Of a stretch of DNA of 64,000 bases, positions 40,645-52,402 are shown piece after piece. Each line of letters begins with the position of its first letter. Positions within the stretch are counted from its first letter, which is position 1. Position numbers and translations under genes: made by a program. Below the pieces are notes generated by a model. The model was given only the letters and a program-made list of their open reading frames with translations, made no database searches and had not been told where the DNA came from. The DNA comes from Aphelocoma coerulescens (lineage: Eukaryota; Chordata; Aves; Passeriformes; Corvidae), in NCBI RefSeq assembly GCF_041296385.1, contig NW_027183526.1, forward strand, positions 1 through 64,000, written 5' to 3'.

Positions 40645-41527
40645 CAACATCTGGCCTTGTTTGGGGCTGTATGGTCAAAGTCAGCTCCCTTGGCTCCTCC
40701 TTGAGCCCTGGCCAGGCTTAGGAGGAAGCCAAGAGGAGGATGAAAGCAGATGTTCCTGCACTAGAAGTGCTGTCAGTTTGTTTCTCCAGCACTGTCAAAG
40801 CTGGGCCCTCTCCCAGCGGGGTTGGAGCCTCAGCTGTGGCTGGAGGCAGCTGCAGGAATTCCCAGTGTCCGGGAGTGGCTCTCCAGTCCTTGGCTGGGAC
40901 AGCTTCCCCCAGCTGATGGGTGGCTCTGGGTGATGGTAAAGTCTGAGGGTCACTGGGGCTGGATCTTGGTTAATCACTGCAGGCAATCTTTGGCACTGAT
41001 GACTGGGGGCATTGCTGAGCTGTTCCTGCTGTGATTCTTTGCTAATGATTATGTGCTTTGCTGAGCTTATGCTTTTGTAATTCTTTGCAGATTTGCATTT
41101 TATAAATTGCACAATCCCTTCAGTAGGGTCTGTGTCTTTGGTGCTGACCCTGCCCACCAGCAAAACAGGGCCCCATCCTGCCTGAGTGTTACCTGGGAAG
41201 ACAAAAACCCTCACTCCAAATGTCCCCCCCTTCCTCCTTGTTCCCCCCACTTTATACACTGGCCATGATGTCCTGTGGTCTGGGATATCCCTGGGGTCAG
41301 TTGGGGTCACCTGTCCTGGCTGTGACCCCTGCCAAGCTCCCCCTCACCCCCAGCCCCTCCCCAGCGTGGCCGGACGAGGGGCAGGAAAGGCCTTGGCTCT
41401 GTGCAAGCTCAGCAAGAACAAAACCATCTCCGTGTGAGCAACGCTGTGCTCAGCACAGAGCCAAACACAGCCCCAGAGAAAGGCCTGGCAAGGAAATTCC
41501 CTCTGCCCCAGCCCACAGCAGCACCCC
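40645..41527. other. No gene recognised; possible LTR-like stretch
   Basis: 40,985-41,200 is T-rich with ATTGCACAATCCCTTCAG, which could be part of an ERV LTR. I see no clear ends. Confidence 0.3.
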
Positions 41528-41965
41528 ATGGCCATCCACCATCACCACGGCTCCACGGGTTCCTTTCCATGGCCCTGGCCCTGGCCACGGGACCTTGGGC
41601 TGGTGGCCATGGCAGCCGACTGTGGCCCAGGGCTCAGTGCCCGTGTCCATGGCAGCAGTGCCCAGCCACGGGCCCTGAGTGCAGGTGACCGTGCCAATCC
41701 CCATGGCAGCGGGGCCAAGCGTTGGTGTCCATGGCACCAAAGTGAGGAACGGGTCCCTGTGGCCGCTGCCGTGGCATCAGCGAGTGTCAGTGCAATTGTA
41801 GCTGGCACCAGCCCCGGCACCGCTCTGTCCTGAGGGCTGCCATGGCAGCCGAGGGCAGCCACAGGTCTGCGGGCAAGTGGCCACGGACCCTGAGTGCAGC
41901 AATGGGTCCTGGGGGGGTTTCCAAGGGAACTGGAACTGATGAGGGTTGCCATGGCATCCAACCCC
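41528..41965. repeat. Degenerate CCATGGCAGC minisatellite
   Basis: Irregular units of about 40-50 bp, each with CCATGGCAGC or a variant, e.g. near 41,610, 41,650, 41,702, 41,840 and 41,950. Confidence 0.6.
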
Positions 41966-42500
41966 CTGGGATGTCACACAGCCACCCTGGGATGTCCCAC
42001 AGCCAACCTGGGATGTCAAAACTCATTCTGTGATGTCACATAGCCACCCTGTGATGTCATAGACACCCTGTGATGTCATAGACACTCTGTGATGTCATGC
42101 CACCCATCTGTGATGTCACAGTCCTCTCTGTGATATCACTGTGATAGCTCTGTGATGTCACAGCAGACTCTATGATGTCATACAGCTCCCCTGTGATGTC
42201 ACACAACCACTCTGTGATGTCACACAAGCACCCTGTGATGTCACAGTCCTATCTGTGATGTTCAACTCTGCACTGTGATGTCACACCAGCACCCTGTGAT
42301 GTCACAGCCATCTCTGTGATGTCATAGTCTGCCCTGTGATGTCAGAGCCCAATCTGTGATGTCACAGCCAACTCTATGATGTCACAGCACCACTCTCTGA
42401 TGTCACAGAGCTGCTCCATGATGTCGCCGTAGACTCTATGATGTCATACAGCCACCCTGTGATGTCACACAGCCCCTTTCTGACATCACAGCTGCTCTGT
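41966..42500. repeat. TGTGATGTCACA minisatellite (about 24 units of ~21 bp)
   Basis: Units of about 19-23 bp share the core CTGTGATGTCACA followed by a variable CAGCCACC-like part. The TGATGTCA core is one base from the CRE TGACGTCA. Units diverge more at the left end (GGGATGTC). Confidence 0.9.
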
Positions 42501-42506
42501 GGCTCT

Positions 42507-42978
42507 GTGACACAGGCACAGAGGTGTTACCAAAACTTCAGGGAAACAAAACCTCCTCAGCATCAGCGCAGCACGAAGCAGCAGCATTCTTTATTGGGCC
42601 GGATGCACGAGGGGAGAGCCCCTCCCAAAGTCATGTGTGCCGAGGTCAGGAATGTTCCTGTTTGCAGACTGTGTTTCACAGACTCATTCCCAGACTGTCC
42701 CACAATAAACACACACACGACAATCATTTCCCCAAAATCATTGCATATTTCCCCCACCCCTTTGCACATCCGTTCTTCTGCCCTGGGGCTCTCTTTGGGG
42801 GTCCCTGGTGGTCGGTGACCCCAAAGCCAGCCCTGACTGCCCAGTGAACTGGTGAAAGTTGGCACACCTGGGCTGGTTGCTGCCTACAGAATCAGCCTTG
42901 TGCGGTTCCATGGCCAGTGGCTTTTGGAGAAGAAGCATTGTATGAACCCACCAGGTGCAAACGGTTTTTCATCTGGTA
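42507..42978 (-). mobile_element. Probable 3' LTR of the ERV (minus)
   Basis: Read on the minus strand, a purine tract (AAGGGGGGAAA, about 42,980-42,990) precedes a U3-like stretch. Polyadenylation signal AATAAA at about 42,591 is followed by a short U5 ending near 42,507. Borders are approximate. Confidence 0.55.
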
Positions 42979-43039
42979 AATTTCCCCCCTTGGAGGGTTG
43001 GGAAGCTTCTCTTCCCTTCAAGCCTTCGTAAGCCTCACT

Positions 43040-44570
43040 CTGCTCCTTTACTCACATCCCACGAGTTCCTCAGCTGCTTTCACAACCATGTTCTTTACAC
43101 AGCTCAAAGCAAGTGTCACAAGCACAAGTATTGCTGGGATCCCAGTTAGACTTTGCAAAAGTCAGGCCAACCATCAGTCAGAGAAAATCCAAGTCCTTGA
43201 AATATTTTATCCAGTTACTGTCTAATCCTCCCCTTAATTCCCTGCTGGATGCAGCAACTGATTTTATCCTCTCTACCCGATCATCCAATCCAGCATCACA
43301 TTTGGAATGTGCACACAACAAGTGTTGCTGTTTCAGTTCAAGAATCCACATACTCCCTGTCCATGTAACAGCAATAGGGCTAAAGCCAATCTGCTCTGTA
43401 AAGTCATTTTAGCTGTGGCTGGCAATTGTTCCTTTATTTCAGCAAGCCCCAAAGGAGCTGCATTCACTCAGGTTTCCATCTGCAGAGCCCAATGGTGTGT
43501 GGCTGCTCTGTTCCTAAAGGCAGATCTTTGCGGAGCAGAGATGAATTCTAAAATCCATCCCGCTGTAGTTCCCGCACTGGGATGTTTCCAAGTTCCATCC
43601 CCTTTAACCTTTCCCCACAGTTGGGTTCCCGGTGGTGACTCCTTGCACGAGGGACGGAACGTTAATACCCCCAGTGTCCATGGTGCTCCTGATTCTCCCA
43701 GGGCCAAACGTGTGCTCCAAATTCCATCACTTCCCACCCATCCTGGGGCTCCTAAGGATCTGACCGCATCCTGCTGACACTCTGTGCCTCTCCAAGGCTT
43801 GCTGTTTGTTGGCTGAGCCCAGGTGTCACTGAGAAAGGCAGAATCATTTCTACAAACACAGCCTAGCCTCAGAGCCTGGGCCACAGCCAGGAGCTGCTGC
43901 ACCTCAGGATTCCAAACAGCTCAAGTGTCTGTCCCAGGGCAATCCCACTTTTCCTTTGTCCTGGGATCCTTTGGCCTTGACCTTGTTAAATCAGGATATT
44001 TTATACCCACCTGTAAGGGGTCCCGTGGAAGGCCTGGGCTCCCTTCCCAGCCCAGACACCCCTGAACTGGCTGGAAACATTCCCATTGTCCTGTCTGAGG
44101 GTGATTCCATACTGCTGGAATTTGGCAGCTCCAGGGGCTATCAGTGCAATCTGTCAGCTGATCAATATTTCCTGAGGTAATTTCCAGATCCAGTTTGGAA
44201 ATGTTACAATTCTCAGCAGTATCGTTCTTATGTGTCCATGGTAAGGAATATTCTCCTTCCATCCCTGTCCAGGTGCCCTGGGTGCTATTTCCTTCCACAA
44301 GTGTTCCCAGATTTTTGTCAAATTGCTGACTGAAGCTCCCCACGGAACTGGATTTTCTGCACAGGTTGGTGTTGGCAAACAAGCTGTTACAGGGGTCACA
44401 TTCTGTCATCTGCCAACATCTTGCACTGACTTTGAAAACCGCATTTCCCTTCCCAGAAGTCAGGAACATCGTTTCTATTTTTATTATAGTTACACAATAA
44501 TTGATCATCTAGATCCAATAAAGAGTATCCCCTTAGAAAATCCTATTCAATACCTAAAACAATAGGATTG
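43040..44570 (-). pseudogene. ERV envelope remnant
   Basis: Old gammaretrovirus-like env on the minus strand between integrase remnants and LTR. A surface-subunit-like frame covers 44,508-43,921 and another 43,902-43,468. A hydrophobic membrane-span-like stretch near 43,120-43,060 fits the end of the transmembrane subunit. Frames are broken and switch. No intact product. Confidence 0.5.
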
Positions 44571-44624
44571 ATGTAAAACCCCAAACTCCATGGTGTCAGA
44601 CAGTCTTGTTTCTGCTGTGTTTAA

Positions 44625-45175
44625 TGTGTGCTTGCTGGTTTTACCCGCATGTGATGAACCCTGAGTTTGATTCCTTCTACCTTGAGTGCAGGGTAGGTTA
44701 CCAGGAGGACTTGAGATGGTCCCTTCCACTTTGGCTGGATTGTTCCAAAATTCCAGGTTCTGATGTACACCGCATCTCCTGGTTGGAAAGGATGTACAGG
44801 CGAGTCCAGCCCCAATGATCTGTTGAGAACCATGCACCTTTTAAGGCTTACAAGAGTTAGTCCCAGTGCTATTAAATATTCATTGCAGCAAAACTTCTGA
44901 GACTTCCCTTGTCTTGTTGGTGCCACATGGGAAAGCTTCTGGCCATCCAGAAAAAGGATCCACCAATACCAAAATGTGCCAGTCCCCCTTCTGTCTGGGC
45001 AGTTCTGCAAAATCAGTTGGCCAAAATCACCTGGTGATTCCCATGTAACGAGCCCTGGAGGCAGCCTTCTTCCTTCAAAACCAATCCCATCTTTCTCAAC
45101 AACTGATCTATTATTTTTTGCCATTTTTGTGCTTACTAGATGCCTTTGTAAACTGGCCACCATATTCTCCATTTC
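44625..45175 (-). pseudogene. ERV integrase C-terminal remnant
   Basis: The frame 45,172-44,621 ends with a gammaretrovirus-type integrase C-terminal domain: HPFQPGDAVYIRTW, PKWKGP and HHMRVKP motifs. Only about 200 bp separate it from RNase-H-like sequence, so the zinc-binding and DDE core parts are missing or unrecognisable. The element cannot integrate by its own enzyme. Confidence 0.75.
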
Positions 45176-45364
45176 CTAATGTGTTTCCTGATGTTTTAGT
45201 TCCATTATACATTAATTGTGGAGCTCCAATTACCTGCCCACACGGGGTTACCAATCACCTGCTGGGATTTTCCGTAGCTGCTGCTGATGGGGCTGACTGC
45301 CTGTCCTGATCACTGGAATCTGGCTTTTGTTGCAGAACATTCAAGTTTTTGCTAGGTATTAGTG

Positions 45365-45965
45365 CAAGGAGAGCTTTTTCAGCACCCTCTTGAGCTGTTT
45401 GGTCAGCCAATGGAGTCCCTGGATTAACTGGGGAGTCTCCAAACCCATGGGCTTTACAAGGGCATCAGGGCCACTTCTTTTGGTTTTGGCACACTCTGCA
45501 GTAGGTGACTGATTTCTTTTTGTACTCACTGGAGACCTCTGTGCCCTTTCCTTCCATGTGGCTCCCTGGGCGTCTATTATTCCAAACCCAGAGTTCAAAT
45601 CAGTCCATATGTTCACCTTTTTTCCTTCAGTGATTTCTAGGAAAGGTCATTCATTCTGCTTTTTGTGCTGATGTGTTCAAAGCTAAAGCCTGGGCTTCTA
45701 TGACCTGGGTTGAGGTTCCCACTGCACACCCAGCTGCCCGTTTTCCATCCGTACCATGCTGCTCCCACCAGGGTGCAGGTCCAGTGCTGGCTCCTGGATG
45801 GGATTGCTCTCGAGGTCCCAGAGTCTGCCAGAACACACTTGTTCCATGGATCCCAGGCAGCCATAGCACAAAGATTCCAACCCTTCTCTTAGAAGGGACT
45901 CGAACACTTCCCTGTTCCAACCTTGGGTACCTTGAACCAAACCCTGCAAAGCTTTTGCTGCACCT
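45365..45965 (-). pseudogene. ERV RNase H region remnant
   Basis: Minus strand. DGKRAAGCAV and EAQALALNTSAQKAE (around 45,770-45,660) and then NIWTD with GATWKER (around 45,610-45,540) match the RNase H domain of gammaretroviral pol. Stops and frame changes interrupt it. No reverse transcriptase, gag or 5' LTR is seen to the right, so the provirus is 5'-truncated at about 46,000-46,100. Confidence 0.7.
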
Positions 45966-46129
45966 TACAGGCAGGTCAACAGTTTACACTGGGAAAGGAA
46001 AAGGTGCCTTTATCTTACCAGGGGTCTTTCTCTGATTTCCTTTGGAGCAGGGATCAAGGGTTCTTCCCAGAATCCTTCAGTGCTGCCTGCAGGTCCTGCC
46101 ATCCCTCAGATCTGTTGAAATTCAAGAGG

Positions 46130-46520
46130 ATGAGGCCACGGGGTGTCCCAATGGTGCCTTGGTTCCATGGGCCCCACAGTGTAACCATGGTGTCCTTGGT
46201 TCTGCAGTGTCACAATGGACCCTTCATTCCATGAGGCCCCACAGTGTGGCAATGGTCCCTTGAGTCCATGAGGCCCCACAAGGTCACAATGGTCCCTTGG
46301 TTCCATGGCCCCGCACTCTCACAATGCTCTCCTTGGCTGCACAAGGTCCCGTAGTGGCACAAGGGTCTCCTTGGTGCAGAGACCAGGGCAGAAGGGTTCC
46401 ACAAGGCCCCAGAGTGTCACAAGGATCTCCTTGGATCTACAGTGTCAGAACTGACCCTTGGTTACACGAGATCCTCCTGTGTCCCAAGGGCTCGTTGGTT
46501 CCACAGGGCCTGATTCTCTA
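46130..46520. repeat. TTCCATGAGG / GTCACAATGG minisatellite, third tract
   Basis: Around nine irregular units of about 35-45 bp, each with GGTTCCATG, CCCCACAGTGT and CACAATGG variants. It abuts the truncated end of the ERV. Confidence 0.75.
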
Positions 46521-47207
46521 ACACTTCAGAGATGGTGTAGGACAGTTTCTATTTTCCCGCAGTTTGGTGACGAAAGGAGCACGCTGGGCAGAGCACGGAG
46601 ATGCTGCTGCTGTCTGCTCAGGGGAAAGGGTCCAACAAGGCTGAGGGGCTGGGAGGCTGCTGGAAGGGCCGTGCCCCACATGGTACAGCTTTCCTGGGAG
46701 GCAGGGAACAGCAGGAGAGACACGCACTGCCCCACAGAGCAGCTGGGCAGGGGGACACTGGGCATGAGGAGGAGGAAATGTCCCTCCCAGGGCAGCGTGG
46801 GGGCAGAAGCACCCAGAGGGAGGATGAGCTCAGGGCATGTGTGTGTGCCCAAGGCACAGAGGGTGAGGCTGGGCACAGCTCAGGCCAGGGCTGGAGGTGG
46901 CAGGGCAGAGCTGGTGGTGGGGCAGTGAGATGGGAGTGTGCAGCCTGCAGGGACACAGCAGCAGCGGTGGGACAGCGCAGGACAAGCTGTGCTGGACATG
47001 GCCAAGGGCCCTGGCAGGGCTGGCAGTGTCCAGGAGAAGCCAAGACTTGGTGCCCAGGGTCATGGCAGCGTATCTTCCACCAAGGGCTTAGAGGACACAC
47101 CTTGTCCTCAGGCCCTGGGGCCTCCTGGGAATAGCCCCAGAAAGTCTGGGCACTGTCAGCCCCCTGTCCTGCCCTCAGCATTCCCCCACATCCCAGCAGC
47201 CTCATTT
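46521..47207. other. No gene recognised; contains a dispersed repeat
   Basis: 46,780-46,940 is the reverse complement of about 30,590-30,770. No coding gene is seen before the array begins. Confidence 0.4.
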
Positions 47208-48807
47208 GGGAATGGCTCTGCTCCAGGATGGCATGCTGCAGAGAATGCAGGTAGATTTTGTGCTCACTCCTGGCATGCAGCTGGACAATAAAGCCTGATC
47301 CAGCCCCCCCTCAGCCCATGTCTGGCTCTGGCATTGGGGCGGGGCAACTTTGGGAGCAGCCCCAGCCCTGCTCCTGCTCCCGGCTGGGCACCCAGCTGCT
47401 GGGACACAGGTGTGTCCTGATGCCACCGTCTACTCCTTTGAGAAGGGGAGGACAGAGTGCATCAGGGAGTTTGGTGTGGCTTACATGCGGCAAGGAGAAG
47501 GTGCAGCCCCGAACTGGCTTTCACTTCTAGAACCTTTTGCTATTGCGGGAGCAGCTGCTGGAGCTTTTCAACCGAGCTGCAAGAGTGAAAAGTGTGATGG
47601 CATGTCTATCTGAGAAGGAAGGTTCGGTGCCGCAGCCTGTTGTGCACAATTTATATGCTGATAAGAGAAGGGGGTGCTTTTGGAACGTTTTCCTTCCTGA
47701 CACTTCTGTCTCTGTGAGCTTTAGCTGCTTGGACTCAGGGATACCGAAGGTGTGTGAAAGTGACTGGGATGCGAGAATCATGTTGCACAGGGAACAGGGA
47801 AGGTCAGCAAATGTTTCCTGTCCTGGCACATCTCTCAGTCTGAACTGCAGCTGCAGATGCTTCACTTCCGCCAAGGACTCTGCCACCTTGAGAGAAGGAT
47901 GCGCTCTATGGAGTTGAGAAAGAAAGTGCGTCTCACTAGCTTCTTTCCTCTACTTCATAGACAGCAAAGGGGCTATGAAAGGCAGCACTGGCTTTTTGTT
48001 CTAGGACTTCTTCTTTACAAGCAGCTGCTGGATGTTTGGAAGGGGGTTTGGGATATGCAAAAATGAGAGGCTAAGATGGTAAGAGGGTAAGATGGAAGTC
48101 ATCTGGCAAAAGCAGAGCTCACAAAAGGGCCAGCTGAGAAAGCTCTTGCTGCCTACAACTTCAACTGCACCCCTCAAAGCAGCAGCACACACGCTGCTCT
48201 CGGCACTTTCCTTCTCAGCTCTACGCACCATCCTAAGCCTTGCCTCTCCCACACTCAGGATCCAAAGACAACGGCACCAGGGACTGCTCACACACTAAAG
48301 GCACCAGGACAAAAGGCTCACCAGCTTGGCCTTTGCATTCCCGCTGACAGCTCCACAGCTTGAACCCAGAGAACTGCCTGCTGCCAACAGCCTTTCCAAT
48401 CACTCTGAGCACCTCATGACAAGGAGTGTGGGGAATGAATCTCCAGCAGCCTCCTGCCCCAGGCTGTCCCCCGGGAGCAGCCCTGCTCCAGGCCGTGACT
48501 GCCACCTGCACAGCCAAAGGACCCAGAGCCGGTGTTACACACCACGGCTGTGCCTGGCACAGAGACACCAGTGGCCACACAAGTGGCCATGGCACTGTCC
48601 ACACACAGTCCCTGCTGCTGCTCCCCCAGCCGCTGGCACCAACTCCCAGCCACCCACTCCTAAAGCCACGGGGCCCACTGGGACACTGCGGGGGCTCGTG
48701 GAAGCCAGCGGCCATTGTGACACAGCGGGGCTGCACAGAGCCCACGGTGCTTTGTGACCCGTGGCTCCCAGGAGAGCCTTTGTGATGCTGGGGAACTACA
48801 AGGAAGC

Positions 48808-49165
48808 CTGGCTCCTCTGTGACACCACCACAGAAGCTCAGGGGAGCCCTGGAGACCGTGCTGATGCTATTGAACCTGATGCAACCCTGCCTCCTCTGTG
48901 ACACCACAGAACCTCTGGGAGCCCTGGAGACCGTGCTGATGCTATGGAACCTGATGCAACCCTGCCTCCACTGTGACACCACAGAAGCTCAGGGAGCCCT
49001 GGAGACTGTGGTGATGCTATGGAACCTGATGCAACCCTGCCTCCACTGTGACACCACAGAACCTCTGGGAGCCCTGGAGACCGTGCTGATGCTATGGAAC
49101 CTGATGCAACCCTGCCTCCACTGTGACACCACAGAAGCTCGGGGAGCTCTGCAGACCGTGGGGAT
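48808..49165. repeat. 75-bp minisatellite inside array unit 1 (5 copies)
   Basis: Each 75-bp unit carries CTGGAGACCGTGCTGATGCT and GACACCACAGAA. Because 75 is a multiple of 3 the tract stays open on both strands. Copy numbers per array unit, left to right, are 5, 4, 6, 4, 6, 6 and 4, at about 51,001-51,283, 53,803-54,235, 56,071-56,353, 58,873-59,305, 61,141-61,573 and 63,409-63,691 for units 2-7. Confidence 0.9.
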
Positions 49166-51723
49166 GCTGGCGAAGCTGACGGAACCCTGGGCACCACAGT
49201 GACGCTATGGAACCTGGTGGAACCGAGGGGCCACAGTGACACTGTGGGGCCTTTTGGAAGCAACAGGACCCTGGTGGGAAGCCACGGGATGATTAATCCT
49301 GCACGAACCTGCTCCAGGTGGGCTCCTCTCTCCCGGCTTCCACAGGTGCTGCTAGGATCCCACTCCGGCACTGGCTTGGCACGGGCTCACGGCTTCCTTT
49401 GGCAATGGCTCTGCTCCAGGATGGCATGCTGCAGAGAATGCAGGTAGATTTTGTGCTCACTCCTGGCATGCAGCTGGACAATAAAGCCTGATCCAGCCCC
49501 CCCTCAGCATATGTCCGGCTCTGGCATTGGGGCAGGGCAACTTTGGGAGCAGCCCCAGCCCTGCTCCTGCTCCCGGCTGGGCACCCAGCTGCTGGGACAC
49601 AGGTGTGTCCTGATGCCACCGTCTACTCCTTTGAGAAGGGGAGGACAGAGTGCATCAGGGAGTTTGGTGTGGCTTACATGCGGCAAGGAGAAGGTGCAGC
49701 CCCAAACTGGCTTTCACTTCTAGAACCTTTTGCTATTGCGGGAGCAGCTGCTGGAGCTTTTCAACCGAGCTGCAAGAGTGAAAAGTGTGATGGCATGTCT
49801 ATCTGAGAAGGAAGGTTCGGTGCCGCAGCCTGTTGTGCACAATTTATATGCTGATAAGAGAAGGGGGTGCTTTTGGAACGTTTTCCTTCCTGACACTTCT
49901 GTCTCTGTGAGCTTTAGCTGCTTGGACTCAGGGGTACCGAAGGTATGTGAAAGTGACTGGGATGCGAGAATCATGTTGCACAGGGAACAGGGAAGGTCAG
50001 CAAATGTTTCCTGTCCTGGCACATCTCTCAGTCTGAACTGCAGCTGCAGATGCTTCACTTCCGCCAAGGACTCTGCCACCTTGAGAGAAGGATGCGCTCT
50101 ATGGAGTTGAGAAAGAAAGTGCGTCTCACTAGCTTCTTTCCTCTACTTCATAGACAGCAAAGGGGCTATGAAAGGCAGCACTGGCTTTTTGTTCTAGGAC
50201 TTCTTCTTTACAAGCAGCTGCTGGATGTTTGGAAGGGGGTTTGGGATATGCAAAAATGAGAGGCTAAGATGGTAAGAGGGTAAGATGGAAGTCATCTGGC
50301 AAAAGCAGAGCTCACAAAAGGGCCAGCTGAGAAAGCTCTTGCTGCCTACAACTTCAACTGCACCCCTCAAAGCAGCAGCACACACGCTGCTCTCGGCACT
50401 TTCCTTCTCAGCTCTACGCACCATCCTAAGCCTTGCCTCTCCCACACTCAGGATCCAAAGACAACGGCACCAGGGACTGCTCACACACTAAAGGCACCAG
50501 GACAAAAGGCTCACCAGCTTGGCCTTTGCATTCCCGCTGACAGCTCCACAGCTTGAACCCAGAGAACTGCCTGCTGCCAACAGCCTTTCCAATCACTCTG
50601 AGCACCTCATGACAAGGAGTGTGGGGAATGAATCTCCAGCAGCCTCCTGCCCCAGGCTGTCCCCCGGGAGCAGCCCTGCTCCAGGCCGTGACTGCCACCT
50701 GCACAGCCAAAGGACCCAGAGCCGGTGTTACACACCACGGCTGTGCCTGGCACAGAGACACCAGTGGCCACACAAGTGGCCATGGCACTGTCCACACACA
50801 GTCCCTGCTGCTGCTCCCCCAGCCGCTGGCACCAACTCCCAGCCACCCACTCCTAAAGCCACGGGGCCCACTGGGACACTGCGGGGGCTCGTGGAAGCCA
50901 GCGGCCATTGTGACACAGCGGGGCTGCACAGAGCCCACGGTGCTTTGTGACCCGTGGCTCCCAGGAGAGCCTTTGTGATGCTGGGGAACTACAAGGAAGC
51001 CTGGCTCCTCTGTGACACCACCACAGAAGCTCAGGGGAGCCCTGGAGACCGTGCTGATGCTATTGAACCTGATGCAACCCTGCCTCCTCTGTGACACCAC
51101 AGAAGCTCTTGGAGCCCTGGAGACCGTGGTGATGCTATGGAACCTGATGCAACCCTGCCTCCTCTGTGACACCACAGAACCTCTGGGAGCCCTGGAGACC
51201 GTGCTGATGCTATGGAACCTGATGCAACCCTGCCTCCACTGTGACACCACAGAAGCTCGGGGACCTCTGCAGACCGTGGGGATGCTGGCGAAGCTGACGG
51301 AACCCTGGGCACCACAGTGACGCTATGGAACCTGGTGGAACCGAGGGGCCACAGTGACACTGTGGGGCCTTTTGGAAGCAACAGGACCCTGGTGGGAAGC
51401 CACGGGATGATTAATCCTGCACGAACCTGCTCCAGGTGGGCTCCTCTCTCCCGGCTTCCACAGGTGCTGCTAGGATCCCACTCCGGCACTGGCTTGGCAC
51501 GGGCTCACGGCTTCCTTTGGCAATGGCTCTGCTCCAGGATGGCATGCTGCAGAGAATGCAGGTAGATTTTGTGCTCACTCCTGGCATGCAGCTGGACAAT
51601 AAAGCCTGATCCAGCCCCCCCTCAGCATATGTCCGGCTCTGGCATTGGGGCGGGGCAACTTTGGGAGCAGCCCCAGCCCTGCTCCTGCTCCCGGCTGGGC
51701 ACCCAGCTGCTGGGACACAGGTG

Positions 51724-52402
51724 TGTAAGAGACGGTCCAAAGATCCCTCATCTGCCTCACGATCATCGCCGAGAACAGAGACTGAGCACAGGAGTCCTGG
51801 CCCTGCTGAGGTGGGATGTCTGCCGAGTGTTGCCTAGGGGTGTGCCCGCTGGGAACTGGTACGCATTCCTGAGGAAAATTAGTGCAGGTCGCAATGGACT
51901 GCGCCGTTCTTGCTGCCCAGGCGGGAAGGACTGCGCCGAAGCGGAAAGGAACGACCTGCCCTGCACACCTGTCCTGCACACCGGTCTTGTGCGTCTGTCC
52001 TGTACCTGTTTCCCAAAGCAACAGACTCCACAACAATGGCTGTAAATTTCCCAACCTCTTGGCCAGTTGCCCCTCGCTTCTGAAAAGGACTATAAAGGGA
52101 CTCTCTGAAATAACCAAGTCGGAGAGATCTCCCCCACGGAAAGAAGACGAATCTATTGGCGGAAGACCACGAGGACTTCGTCTCATCCGTTGGTAGCTAT
52201 TGCCCCCCCCCCCTCTTTTTCTTCCTCCCTACTTTGTCTCTCTCTCTCTCTCCCTTTCTCTCTTCTATTGCATTACTGTGTTGTGGGCACTTAATAAAGG
52301 TGCACTGTTTTGATTTAAACTGAAATTTCTTGTGTCCTTTTTACACTCTGAGATCTATAAACGAACCATCACGACCCCCGCTTGCATTAGCGGATCGTGA
52401 CA
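51724..52402 (+). mobile_element. Solo LTR inserted in array unit 3
   Basis: A 679-bp element begins TGTAAGAGAC and ends ATCGTGACA (TG...CA ends), flanked by the 5-bp target duplication AGGTG (51,719-51,723 and 52,403-52,407). Units without it have a single AGGTG there, which proves insertion. Inside are a TATA box (TATAAAG, 52,091) and AATAAA (52,293-52,298) after a CT-rich stretch, in plus orientation. A 5-bp duplication suggests an ERVL-like family. No internal viral genes. Confidence 0.9.

Noticed and set aside
41966..42500. Regular repeats that might be read as a CRISPR array
   Set aside because: Unit and spacer are only ~21 bp in total with degenerate cores, and the window is clearly vertebrate. 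It is a minisatellite.
51575..52186. 203-codon minus frame across the LTR in the array
   Set aside because: It crosses the LTR/host junction and exists only because of the insertion. It is antisense to the LTR's own signals.
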